Shown: positions 20,693 through 30,800 of the stretch, one piece after another | How positions within the stretch are numbered: the first letter of the stretch is position 1 | Layout: each line of letters opens with the position of its first letter | Assembly: GCA_026418275.1 (NCBI GenBank) | Contig: JAOABQ010000072.1 | Location: 1-64,000 of the forward strand | Origin: Clostridia bacterium | GTDB lineage: Bacteria > Bacillota > Clostridia > Acetivibrionales > DSM-2933 | Length of the DNA: 64,000 nt | Direction of reading: 5' to 3' | The notes under the pieces: model-generated | Told to the model about the DNA's origin: nothing | The model's database searches: none | Seen by the model: the letters and a program-made list of their open reading frames with translations, nothing else | Position numbers and translations under genes: made by a program

Positions 20693-21908
20693 TATTCTAA
20701 TTACCGGAATGGGGGTTACCTCTGCCGTCGGCCAGGGGAAAGACGCTTTTAAAGAAGCATTAATGGAAGGCCGGCACGCTTTTGGAATTATGAAGCGCCC
20801 CGGAAGACAAAAGCAATCATCGTTTATCGGTGCTGAAATACCCGATTTACTTTACCCTGAACAAATTTCAAAAAGGCTTATAAGAACAGCCTCCTTTTCC
20901 GCACATGCAGCGGCGGTGACCATTTGTGAGGCATGGGAAGAAGCGAAATTGCACCAAGTGGATCCTGAGCGCATCGGTTTGGTAATTGGAGGTTCCAACT
21001 TCCAGCAAAGAGAATTGATAGAGACCTATACGGCATATAAAGACCGGGAACAGCATATACGCCCTACCTATGGGCTGTCCTTTATGGATAGCGACGTGTG
21101 TGGTGTTTGTACCGAACAGTTTGGGATTAAAGGGTTTGCATATACTTTGGGAGGGGCTTCGGCCAGCGGTCAAATGGCGATTTTGCAGGCAATACAGGCG
21201 GTACAATGTGGGCAGGTAGATATTTGCATTGCGGTTGGCGCTTTGATGGACCTTTCTTATTGGGAGTGTCAGGCATTTAGAGCTTTAGGGGCTATGGGAA
21301 GTGACCGGTACGCAGATGCACCCACAATGGCTTGCCGCCCCTTTGACAAAAACCGGGACGGGTTTATCTATGGGGAGGCCTGTGGCGCAGTTGTAATCGA
21401 AAGGTCTGATTCTGCTTTAAGGCGGCAGGTGACTCCCTATGCGGTAGTTGCGGGCTGGGCAGTGGGGATGGATGGAAACAGGAACCCCAACCCCTCCTAT
21501 GAGGGAGAGGTACGGGTGATTAAAAATGCTCTGGCACAAGCCGGAGTCTTACCCCGGCAAATTGATTATATTAATCCCCACGGTACAGGCTCGTTGGTGG
21601 GAGATGAAACTGAATTGAAGGTACTTAAAGATTGCGGTCTTTCCCATGCCTATTTGAATGCTACCAAATCCATTATCGGGCATGGGCTTTCAGCAGCAGG
21701 GGCTGTAGAATTCATAGCAACACTTCTCCAAATGGAAGCGTCACAGCTTCATCCTGCCAGGAATTTGGAAGAGCCCATGGATTCCTCATTCAACTGGGTC
21801 AAAGGGCAAGCGGTTGTACATCCCGTAAAATATGCATTAAAGCTCAGTATGGGCTTTGGAGGGGTAAATACCTGCATCTGCATGGAGAAATACGAAACCA
21901 ATACATAA
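20670..21908 (+). CDS. pksF: Decarboxylating ketosynthase of the HCS cassette (Cys-to-Ser KS)
   Basis: This 412-residue free-standing KS has the nucleophile position reading GGAS (Ser164) where condensing enzymes have the active Cys (normally TACSS), while the histidine motifs NPHGTGS and IIGHG remain. This substitution is characteristic of the cassette KS that decarboxylates malonyl-ACP to acetyl-ACP and does not condense. Its substrate would be the malonylated mini-ACP encoded just upstream, with which the gene overlaps. The product feeds the HCS. Length and context match PksF-type proteins. Confidence 0.93.
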   Translation: MKNYSKPDILITGMGVTSAVGQGKDAFKEALMEGRHAFGIMKRPGRQKQSSFIGAEIPDLLYPEQISKRLIRTASFSAHAAAVTICEAWEEAKLHQVDPERIGLVIGGSNFQQRELIETYTAYKDREQHIRPTYGLSFMDSDVCGVCTEQFGIKGFAYTLGGASASGQMAILQAIQAVQCGQVDICIAVGALMDLSYWECQAFRALGAMGSDRYADAPTMACRPFDKNRDGFIYGEACGAVVIERSDSALRRQVTPYAVVAGWAVGMDGNRNPNPSYEGEVRVIKNALAQAGVLPRQIDYINPHGTGSLVGDETELKVLKDCGLSHAYLNATKSIIGHGLSAAGAVEFIATLLQMEASQLHPARNLEEPMDSSFNWVKGQAVVHPVKYALKLSMGFGGVNTCICMEKYETNT

Positions 21909-21920
21909 GGAGAAGAAAAT

Positions 21921-23183
21921 ATGGTTCCAGTAGGAATTGAAGCGATGAATGTTTTTGGGGGAATAGCTTGTTTGGATGTTATGCAGTTAGCCAAACACCG
22001 GAAATTGGATACAACGCGGTTTGAAAATTTGATGATGAAAGAAAAGGCTGTGGCTTTGCCTTATGAAGATCCGGTAACCTTTGGTGTCAATGCGGCCAAA
22101 CCGCTGGTAGATTCTTTGTCTGAAGAGGAGAAAAACCGGATAGAAATGTTGATTACCTGTTCGGAATCGGGCATTGACTTTGGAAAATCAATGAGTACCT
22201 ATCTTCATCATTACCTGGGACTTAACCGGAACTGCCGCCTGTTTGAACTCAAGCAGGCCTGTTATTCAGGCACTGCAGGGCTTCAGGCCGCGGTGAATTT
22301 TATACTTTCTCAGGCCTCTCCCGGTGCAAAAGCCCTGGTCGTTGCTACCGATATCTCCCGGTTTATGGTTGCCGAGCAGGGAAGTGCGCTGACCGAGGAC
22401 TGGTCCTTTGCGGAACCCAGTGGAGGTGCGGGAGCTGTAGCAATCCTGGTAAGCGAAAACCCCTATGTATTCCGGATCGATGTGGGGGCTAACGGATATT
22501 ACGGCTATGAGGTGATGGATACCTGCCGTCCTATTCCCGATAGTGAAGCAGGAGATTCGGATTTGTCCCTATCATCCTATTTGGACTGCTGTATGCAGGC
22601 ATTTCTGGAATACACAAAACGAGTCAGCAATGTGGATTATCAGGAAACATTCCAATACCTGGCCTTTCATACCCCTTTCGGGGGTATGGTGAAGGGAGCG
22701 CACCGTGCCATGATGCGAAAGGTGGCTAAGGCAAAGGCTCCTGAAATAGAAGCGGATTTTCAGCGGCGGGTGATACCGGGGATGAATTATTGCCAGCGTG
22801 TAGGAAATATCATGGGAGGCACTGTACTTTTGTCCCTGGCAAGTACCATTGATCATGGGCATTTTGATACACCTAGGAGGATCGGCTGTTTTTCATATGG
22901 ATCGGGCTGCTGTTCGGAATTTTACAGTGGGGTTGTTACGGCTCAAGGCCAGGAGCGGCAGAGGCGGTTTGCCATAGAGAAACGGTTGGATGAAAGGTAT
23001 CCCTTGTCCATCGATGAATATGAGTCGATTTTAAGAAACAGTACACAAGTAAAATTTGGAACAAGAAATGTAAAACTGGATTTTGGCTTTATATCCGGTG
23101 CACTAGAAGCGAGTAGGGGAAAGCCGCGTTTGTTTCTGGAAGAGATCTGTGAATTTCACCGAAAATACAGGTGGTCCTTATGA
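21921..23183 (+). CDS. pksG: HMG-CoA synthase-like beta-branching enzyme
   Basis: This 420-residue protein of the HMG-CoA synthase family has Cys114 in KQACYSGTAG, Glu82 in TCSESGIDFGKS and His250 in FHTPFGG, the catalytic Glu-Cys-His set. It would add acetyl from the mini-ACP to the beta-ketone of the ACP-bound chain, giving an HMG-like intermediate. The likely site is the tandem Trp-flagged ACP pair ending synthase 2. The start follows AAGGAGAAG by 6-8 bases. The stop overlaps the ATG of the next gene (ATGA), so translation is coupled. Confidence 0.96.
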   Translation: MVPVGIEAMNVFGGIACLDVMQLAKHRKLDTTRFENLMMKEKAVALPYEDPVTFGVNAAKPLVDSLSEEEKNRIEMLITCSESGIDFGKSMSTYLHHYLGLNRNCRLFELKQACYSGTAGLQAAVNFILSQASPGAKALVVATDISRFMVAEQGSALTEDWSFAEPSGGAGAVAILVSENPYVFRIDVGANGYYGYEVMDTCRPIPDSEAGDSDLSLSSYLDCCMQAFLEYTKRVSNVDYQETFQYLAFHTPFGGMVKGAHRAMMRKVAKAKAPEIEADFQRRVIPGMNYCQRVGNIMGGTVLLSLASTIDHGHFDTPRRIGCFSYGSGCCSEFYSGVVTAQGQERQRRFAIEKRLDERYPLSIDEYESILRNSTQVKFGTRNVKLDFGFISGALEASRGKPRLFLEEICEFHRKYRWSL

Positions 23184-23944
23184 GTTATGAGACCATTAAA
23201 GTTTCTATGGAGGGGCCTGTTTGTTTTTTACAGCTGTATCGTCCAGATGCAGATAACGCCTTGAATGACAAAATGGTAGAGGAATGTCACCGTATACTTG
23301 CACTGTGTGAAAAATCAGCCGCAGTGGTGGTTTTGGAAGGGCTTCGGGGGACCTTTTGTTCGGGTGCCGACTTCCGGGAGATACATAAAAACATGACAAA
23401 CGGCCAGCAAATAGAAAACAATGCCGAATCCTTATACAATTTATGGCTCAAGCTGGCAACGGGGCCATACATAACGGTATCCCATGTCCGGGGAAAAGTG
23501 AATGCAGGAGGCGTTGGGTTTGTGGCAGCCAGCGATATTGTTCTTGCAGATCAGACTGCCCGGTTTAGTTTATCCGAGCTGCTGTTCGGTCTCTTTCCTG
23601 CATGTGTCCTGCCGTTTTTAATCCGCAGGGTCGGAGTGCAGCGGGCCAACTATATGACATTGACAACCCAGCCTGTTTCAGCACAGCAAGCCTTGGCATG
23701 GGGGTTGGTTGACGCCTGTGACGCAGTTAGCGAGCCTCTGCTCAGAAAGCACCTCACACGCCTTAAATGCCTGTCCAAAACAGGGATTATAAAATATAAA
23801 AATCATATGAAGGAATATAATGCTTCACTGTTTCAATGCAAAACATCTGCTGTAGCAGCCAACCTGGAAGTGTTTTCGGATCCCGGTAACCTGGAAGGGA
23901 TCTACCGGTATATCGAAAAGGGGAAGCTTCCCTGGGAGCATTGA
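23180..23944 (+). CDS. pksH: Enoyl-CoA hydratase-family dehydratase (ECH1)
   Basis: This crotonase-fold protein of 254 residues, following the HCS gene, is in the position of the ECH1 that dehydrates the HMG-like intermediate. Oxyanion-hole segments are visible as GTFCSGADF and GKVNAGGVGF. I chose the ATG at 23180, which overlaps the preceding stop as ATGA with AGGTGG upstream; a GTG at 23171 in the same frame is the alternative and would add 3 residues. The assignment to ECH1 and not ECH2 rests on gene order and on the second crotonase next to it. Confidence 0.9.
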   Translation: MSYETIKVSMEGPVCFLQLYRPDADNALNDKMVEECHRILALCEKSAAVVVLEGLRGTFCSGADFREIHKNMTNGQQIENNAESLYNLWLKLATGPYITVSHVRGKVNAGGVGFVAASDIVLADQTARFSLSELLFGLFPACVLPFLIRRVGVQRANYMTLTTQPVSAQQALAWGLVDACDAVSEPLLRKHLTRLKCLSKTGIIKYKNHMKEYNASLFQCKTSAVAANLEVFSDPGNLEGIYRYIEKGKLPWEH

Positions 23945-24006
23945 AACAGTTTTGATGTTTCCATATTTAAAAAAGGAGAACGTTATGGAAATAAGGAGTG
24001 GAAAAA

Positions 24007-24756
24007 ATGACACAATCAGTGGTTGAACTATGTGAGATAGAACCGGGTATTGTACAGATCACCATGCAGGACCGGGTTCATAAAAATACATTTTCAGAGG
24101 AACTGGTTCTTGGCTTAAAAAGTGCATATTCAGCTATTGGAGCCGATTCTAGATACAAAGTAGTGGTTGTAACAGGCTATGACAGCTATTTCGCAACCGG
24201 AGGAACCAAAGAGGGATTATTGTCTATCTATGACGGTAAGGCGAAATTTTCCGATACGAATATTTACAGCCTTGCGTTGGATTGTAAGATTCCTGTGATT
24301 TCCGCCATGCAGGGACATGCCGTTGGGGGCGGATTTGTCATGGGCCTTTTTTCCGATTTTGTAATTTTAAGCAGAGAAAGCATTTATAGTACGAATTTTA
24401 TGAAATACGGTTTTACACCCGGAATGGGTGCAACATTGATTGTGCCTAAAAAACTGGGCTTTGCTTTAGGCGAGGAATTGTTAATCAATGCCGGGAATTA
24501 CCGTGGTGCGGAACTTGAGAAACGGGGGATTCCCTTTCCCGTGCTGCCCCGCAGCGAAGTGACGGAGTATGCCCTTCAATTAGCCAGACAGATAGCGGAG
24601 AAGCCCAGAATTTCGTTAATAACATTAAAGAACCACTTGGTGGCTCCCATTCGGGAACAGCTTCCGGAGGTTATTGAAAAAGAGATCGTGATGCATGAAA
24701 AAACCTTTCATCAAGAAGAAGTAAAAGAACGGATTGTTACACTTTTTGGAAATTAA
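24007..24756 (+). CDS. pksI: Enoyl-CoA hydratase-family decarboxylase (ECH2)
   Basis: This second crotonase-fold protein (249 residues) has the oxyanion-hole glycines in MQGHAVGGGF and a tail typical of PksI. In known cassettes the ECH2 decarboxylates the glutaconyl-type intermediate, leaving a methyl-bearing double bond. The ATG at 24007 has AAGGAG at 23993-23998, 8 bases upstream; the in-frame GTG at 23998 would overlap that site and is less likely. A short overlapping frame (23985-24026) with its own ribosome site precedes it. This gene completes the cassette, so the product should carry at least one beta-methyl or exomethylene branch. Confidence 0.92.
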   Translation: MTQSVVELCEIEPGIVQITMQDRVHKNTFSEELVLGLKSAYSAIGADSRYKVVVVTGYDSYFATGGTKEGLLSIYDGKAKFSDTNIYSLALDCKIPVISAMQGHAVGGGFVMGLFSDFVILSRESIYSTNFMKYGFTPGMGATLIVPKKLGFALGEELLINAGNYRGAELEKRGIPFPVLPRSEVTEYALQLARQIAEKPRISLITLKNHLVAPIREQLPEVIEKEIVMHEKTFHQEEVKERIVTLFGN

Positions 24757-24851
24757 ATCTATGAATATCATCACACTTGAATTATGAAAATGTCATGCCT
24801 ATCCCAAGGATATAAGGAAGTAAAAAGGATTTTTTGAAAGAGGGATTATTT

Positions 24852-27800
24852 ATGAATTCACAACAAATTTTACTTGCACTCAAGGAAAGAAAAATAACGC
24901 CTGAAGAGGCTAAAAGAGCGTTGACCCAAAACATGAAGCCCAAGTTATCTCAAGAAGAGATCAAAATAGAAACAAAGGAAAACCTATTCATTGAGAGCGG
25001 AAAAACAAAAAGTATAGAGGGCTCAGTTTTAAGAAAACGGGAGGAAGAACCTATGGGGCAATGGCAATGCGAAACTCCAGACTATAAGGATGCTGTTGCC
25101 ATTATCGGGATGTCAGGTAGGTATCCGGAAGCGGATCATTTAAACCAGTACTGGGATAACCTTGTAAATGCAAGAAATTCCATTAAAGAAATTCCAAAAT
25201 CCCGCTGGGATACAGAGCCATATTATGACCCAAGGCCGTCCCAAAAAGGAAAAATATATTGCAAATCGCTAGGAGTACTAGATGATATAGATTGTTTTGA
25301 TCCATTATTTTTTAACATTTCTCCAACCGAAGCGGAAGCCATGGACCCTCAGCAGCGTATTTTTTTACAGGAAGGATACAAGGCATTTGAGGATGCAGGT
25401 TATAACAGCCAGGCACTAAACAATAAAAAATGCGGTGTTTATCTTGGGATTATGAGTAATGAATACGGTATGTTGCTGTACAGGAATCAAGGAGAGGTTA
25501 ACAGTATAACCGGAACCAGTTCCGCCATTGCAGCTGCGCGGATTCCATACTTTTTAAACCTCAAGGGACCTGCAATCCCTGTGGATACGGCATGTTCATC
25601 CTCCCTGGTAGCAGCTCATTTGGCTTGCCAGGCCTTGTTAAAACAAGAGATTGACATGGCACTCGTGGGAGGGGTTACTTTATATCTTACACCCCAAACC
25701 TATATTGGAATGTGTTCCGCAGGAATGCTGTCCCCGGACGGCCAATGTAAAACCTTTGACAACAGTGCCGACGGTTTTGTTCCTGGAGAAGGTGTTGGTG
25801 CACTGGTACTAAAGAGGCTTCAGGATGCGGAGGCCGACGGTGATTTCATATATGGTGTCATTATAGGCTCCGGAATCAATCAGGACGGAAAAACAAACGG
25901 GATTACTGCACCCAGTGTAAACAGTCAAATGGAACTGGAAAGGGAAGTATATGAGAAATTCAGGATAGATCCTCAAAGTATCGGTTATGTTGAAATGCAC
26001 GGCACCGGAACCAAACTGGGAGACCCCATCGAATTGGAAGCCCTGTCTACGGTATTTAAAGATAAAACGGATCAAAGAAATTACTGTGCAATCGGTTCGG
26101 TCAAAAGCAATATTGGCCATACTTCGGCAGCTGCAGGCGTTGCAAGCATCCATAAAATCCTTTTGTGTATGCAGCATAAAAAACTGGTGCCCACATTAAA
26201 CTTTGAAAAGCCCAATGAGCATTTTGATTTTAGTAATTCGCCCTTTTATGTAAATACGAAATTGAAAGAATGGGAGATAGATTCAAAGACCCCCCGGCGT
26301 GCTTCAGTTAGCTCCTTTGGATTTAGCGGAACCAATGCCCATATGGTTATTGAAGAATACATACCGAAGGACAGAGTGAACAAAACATACGGTTTAAATG
26401 AAAATAAGCCTGTCCTATTTATATTATCTGCTAAAAGCGAAGAGCAGCTTAAAACCTACGCCGGGTCTATGAAGGAATTTACTATCCGGCATGAAAATGC
26501 AAGCCTCATGGATATGGCCTATACTCTGCAGGTAGGAAGGGAAGCGATGGAATACCGCTTAGCCTTCCAGGCGGTATCCAGAGATGCTTTATTAAAGGCT
26601 CTGGAGGATTTTATCCATCATCGTCCGTCCGAAGGTGTTTTTAGCGGAAGGGTTCAAAAGGATGGGGAGAACAAGCTACCCTTTGGGACAGAGGATATAC
26701 AAGCCTTTATAGAGAAAGGAGAGCTAAGAGAAATTGCAAAACGATGGGTCAATAACCTGGAAATAGATTGGAACAGGTTATATACCGGTATTAAGCCGCG
26801 CCGTATAGGTTTGCCCACGTACCCCTTTAACCGGGAACGCTATTGGCTGCCCGAAACAAAGGCAGAAACCGCGGAGGGGCCAACCCCTTCCTTATCTACG
26901 GAAAATATACACCCCTTACTCCAGAGAAATACCTCTGATTTGCTGGAGCAAAGGTTTAGTTCCACCTTTACCGGAAATGAATTTTTTATAAGAGACCATA
27001 GCATAAAAGGGCAGAGGATTTTACCTGCAGCGGCTTATCTGGAGATGGTGAGGGCGGCGGTGAAAAAAGCTTTGGGGCCCCTGGTGGAGGACGAACTGGG
27101 AATCAGAATTAAAGAGACGGTTTGGCTAAAACCCATTGTTGTCGGGGAAGTGCCTTTAGAGGTGCATATCCGGTTATTTCCCGAAGACGACGGGGGGATT
27201 GCATTTCAGGTATATAGCTTTGAAAAACCGGGAAAAAGTGATGTCATTGTCCATTCCCAAGGAAGGACTGTACTCTGTGAAGACAAAGAAAAGATCGAAC
27301 TTGATTTGGATTTGATAAAAAGTGGATGCAGAGAAAGGACACTCAATGCGGACGAATGCTATGCTGCTTTCGGTGCTGTAGGTATAGAGTATGGCCCGGC
27401 GTACCGGGGAATGGGAAGTGTATTTGTGGGTCAGGAACAAGTCCTGGCAGAAGTGTTTTTACCGCCTTCCGTCATAGAAACCGAAAAACACTTTTTTTTG
27501 CACCCCGGTTTAATGGACTCGGCCTTACAAGCATCCATCGGGCTTTTCATGGGCTCCGGTGAGGAGGACACACTTTTTAAAGATCCTGCCCTGCCCTTTG
27601 CACTGCAGGAGGTTGAATTCTTAGGAAGCTGTCATAGGAAGATGTGGTCATGGATCCGGCTAAGTCCCGGAAGCAGGCTGGGAGACATGGTGCAAAAGCT
27701 TGACATCGATTTATGTGACGGACAGGGAAGGGTTTGTGTGCGTATCAAGGGATTTTCAACCAGGGTACTCCAAGAGGAGGAGAGGAATGAACCGGATTTG

Positions 27801-30800
27801 GAAATACAAGCACCGGAACTCATGAAGGAGTCAAGTGGTCTCCCAGGAGTTGAATTCACTCAGACTGGGGAGGATATCCCAAAGGAACAACTTAAAGAGA
27901 AAACGGTCCATTTTTTAAAGAGGCTGCTTTCCTCTGCCATTAAACTGCCCATTCAGCGTATTGAAGCGGATGTTAAGCTGGAAAAGTACGGGATCGATTC
28001 TATCCTGGTGATGAAGCTGAACCATGAATTGGAAAAGAACTTTAAATCGTTACCTAAAACCTTGTTTTTTGAATATCAGAGCATTAACGCATTAGCAGAA
28101 TATTTTATTCAATGCCATAGAGAACAACTGGTGCCGCTGCTGGGATTGGAAGATAAAGAAGGCGGTGTTCCCTCTTCTCAAAAAAAAGAGGTGCTGCCGG
28201 AACCCAAAACGATACACCGCGGCCGTCAGAGTCATGCACGTTTTGCCACACCGGGTAAAGCTCAGAAAAAGGCTGAAGGAGGGCCTTTGGACATTGCCAT
28301 TATCGGTATTTCCGGGAGATATCCCGGGGCGGAAAATATTGCGGAATTTTGGAACAACCTAAGGGATGGCAAGGATTGTATTACTGAAATTCCGGAAGAA
28401 CGGTGGGATCACAGCCGGTACTTTGATGAAGACAGAGACAAGCCAGGGAAGACCTACAGCAAGTGGGGCGGCTTTATAAAGGGTGTGGATCAATTTGATC
28501 CGTTATTTTTCAATATCTCGCCCAGGGAAGCAGAAGTAATGGAGCCTCAGGAACGCTTATTCCTGGAGTGTGCTTTTGAGACGCTGGAGGACGCAGGCTA
28601 TACCCGCGAGGAGCTTGAAGCCCGGTTCCAGGGGAATGTGGGCGTCTATGCAGGAGTCATGTATGAGGAATATCAATTATATGCTGCACAGGAGCAAATC
28701 CTCGGCAGACCCATAACCCTTGCAGGGAACCCGTCCGCTGTATCCAACCGGGTATCTTACTTTTGTAATTTTCATGGGCCCAGTATGGCGGTAGATACCA
28801 TGTGTTCCTCTTCATTGACTGCCATTCACCTGGCATGTCAAAGTTTACGGTTGGGTGATTGTGAGATGGCAATCGCGGGGGGAGTGAATGTCTCCATTCA
28901 TCCCAACAAATATCTGGCCCTCGGTCAGAATAAGTTTGCGTCCAGTAAAGGCCGGTGCGAAAGTTTTGGGCAAGGCGGGGACGGATATGTACCCGGAGAG
29001 GGTGTAGGGGCGGTACTGCTAAAACCCTTATCCAAAGCAGTTGCTGATGGAGACCATATCTATGGAATTATCAAAGGGGTGGCTGTGAACCATGGAGGTA
29101 AAACCAACGGTTTCACGGTTCCAAACCCCAATGCCCAGGCCCAGGTGATTGGGCGGGCTTTGGAAGAAGCGGGGATTCATCCAAGAACCGTAAGTTACTT
29201 GGAAGCCCATGGGACAGGGACATCCCTGGGTGATCCCATTGAAATTGCCGGACTCACAAATACATTCAATCAATATACCAAGGACAGGCAGTTTTGTGCA
29301 ATCGGATCTGCCAAGTCCAATATCGGACATTGTGAGGCTGCCGCGGGAATTGCGGGTTTGACCAAGGTGCTGATGCAGCTGAAGCATCGGCAATTAGTAC
29401 CATCCCTGCATGCGGAGGTCATCAATCCCAATATTAATATGATGAATACCCCTTTTACCGTTCAGCAAAAACTTACAAAGTGGGACCGTCCGGTGATTGA
29501 GGAGAATGGAGCACGGAAGGAATACCCGAGAATTGCGGGGATATCCTCCTTTGGTGCGGGAGGCTCCAACGCGCATTTGATTATCCAGGAGTATATTCCA
29601 AAGTGTGGGGAAATAAATGAGGTTCCGGTGACAAATGGGGAACCGGCAATGATTTTACTGTCTGCAAAGACCGAGGAGGGACTTCGAAAGAAAGCCCGGG
29701 TTTTGTTGGGTTTCATGGAGGAACCGGCATTTGAGGGTACCCAGCTTGCCGATTTGGCCTATACCCTTCAGGTCGGGCGTGAGCCTATGGAAGAACGTTT
29801 GGCTGTGATGGCCTATTCCCTTGGAGAGCTGAAGGTAAAACTAAATGGTTTTTTAGAGGATTGGGAAGATGTTGAAGATATATACCGTGGACAAGTCAAA
29901 AGGAATAAAGAGGTGTTGGCTGTGTTTACGGCAGACGAAGACCTGGATGGAATGATCCATATATGGATAACAAAAAGAAAATATACAAAACTTTTGAATC
30001 TTTGGGTTAAAGGCCTAAATTTGGACTGGAACAAGCTGTACATGAGTAAAAAGCCCAACCGCATCAGCTTGCCCACGTATCCGTTTTCAAGGGAGCGCTA
30101 CTGGCTGCCTCAAACACAATACATACTTGGCCAAAGTATGGCTGAAGGCCTCTCCAAAACGGCCCTGCATCCTCTGCTGCATAAGAACACTTCAGATATT
30201 CATGGATTGCAGTTTAGCTCAGTCTTCACAGGGGAGGAGTTTTTTCTGGCGGACCATAGGATCAAGGGAGAGTGTGTGCTGCCCGGAGCAGCTTGCCTTG
30301 AAATGACCAGAGCAGCCGCAGCTCAGGCGGCGGGTTTTGTCGTTAAAGAAGGCAGCGGAATATGCATGAAAAATATTGTATGGACCCGGCCTATTGCTGT
30401 AAGGGAGCAGACAGCTTCAATCCACATCGCGCTTTTCTCCGGAGACAATGGTGAAATCGGTTATGAAATATATGGTGAACCCCGGCAAGGTGAAGAAGAA
30501 CCGGTTATATACAGTGAGGGAAGTATCCTGCAAAATAGAGCAGTAAAGGTTCCGGAAAGGGATCTCAAGGCTTTGAAGGATGGTTGCACAAAGAGCGTAT
30601 TTTCTTCAAACCAATGCTACGAGGCCTTTAGCAGCACGGGACTTAATTACGGGCCAGGACACCGGGGAATTGCAATGCTCTATGTAGGCGAGGCGCAGGT
30701 ACTGGCTAGACTCTCACTTCCTGCCGCCCTATCCCGGACTGAAAACCAGTTTGTTCTTCATCCCTCTTTAATGGACTCGGCGCTGCAGGCAACCATTGGA

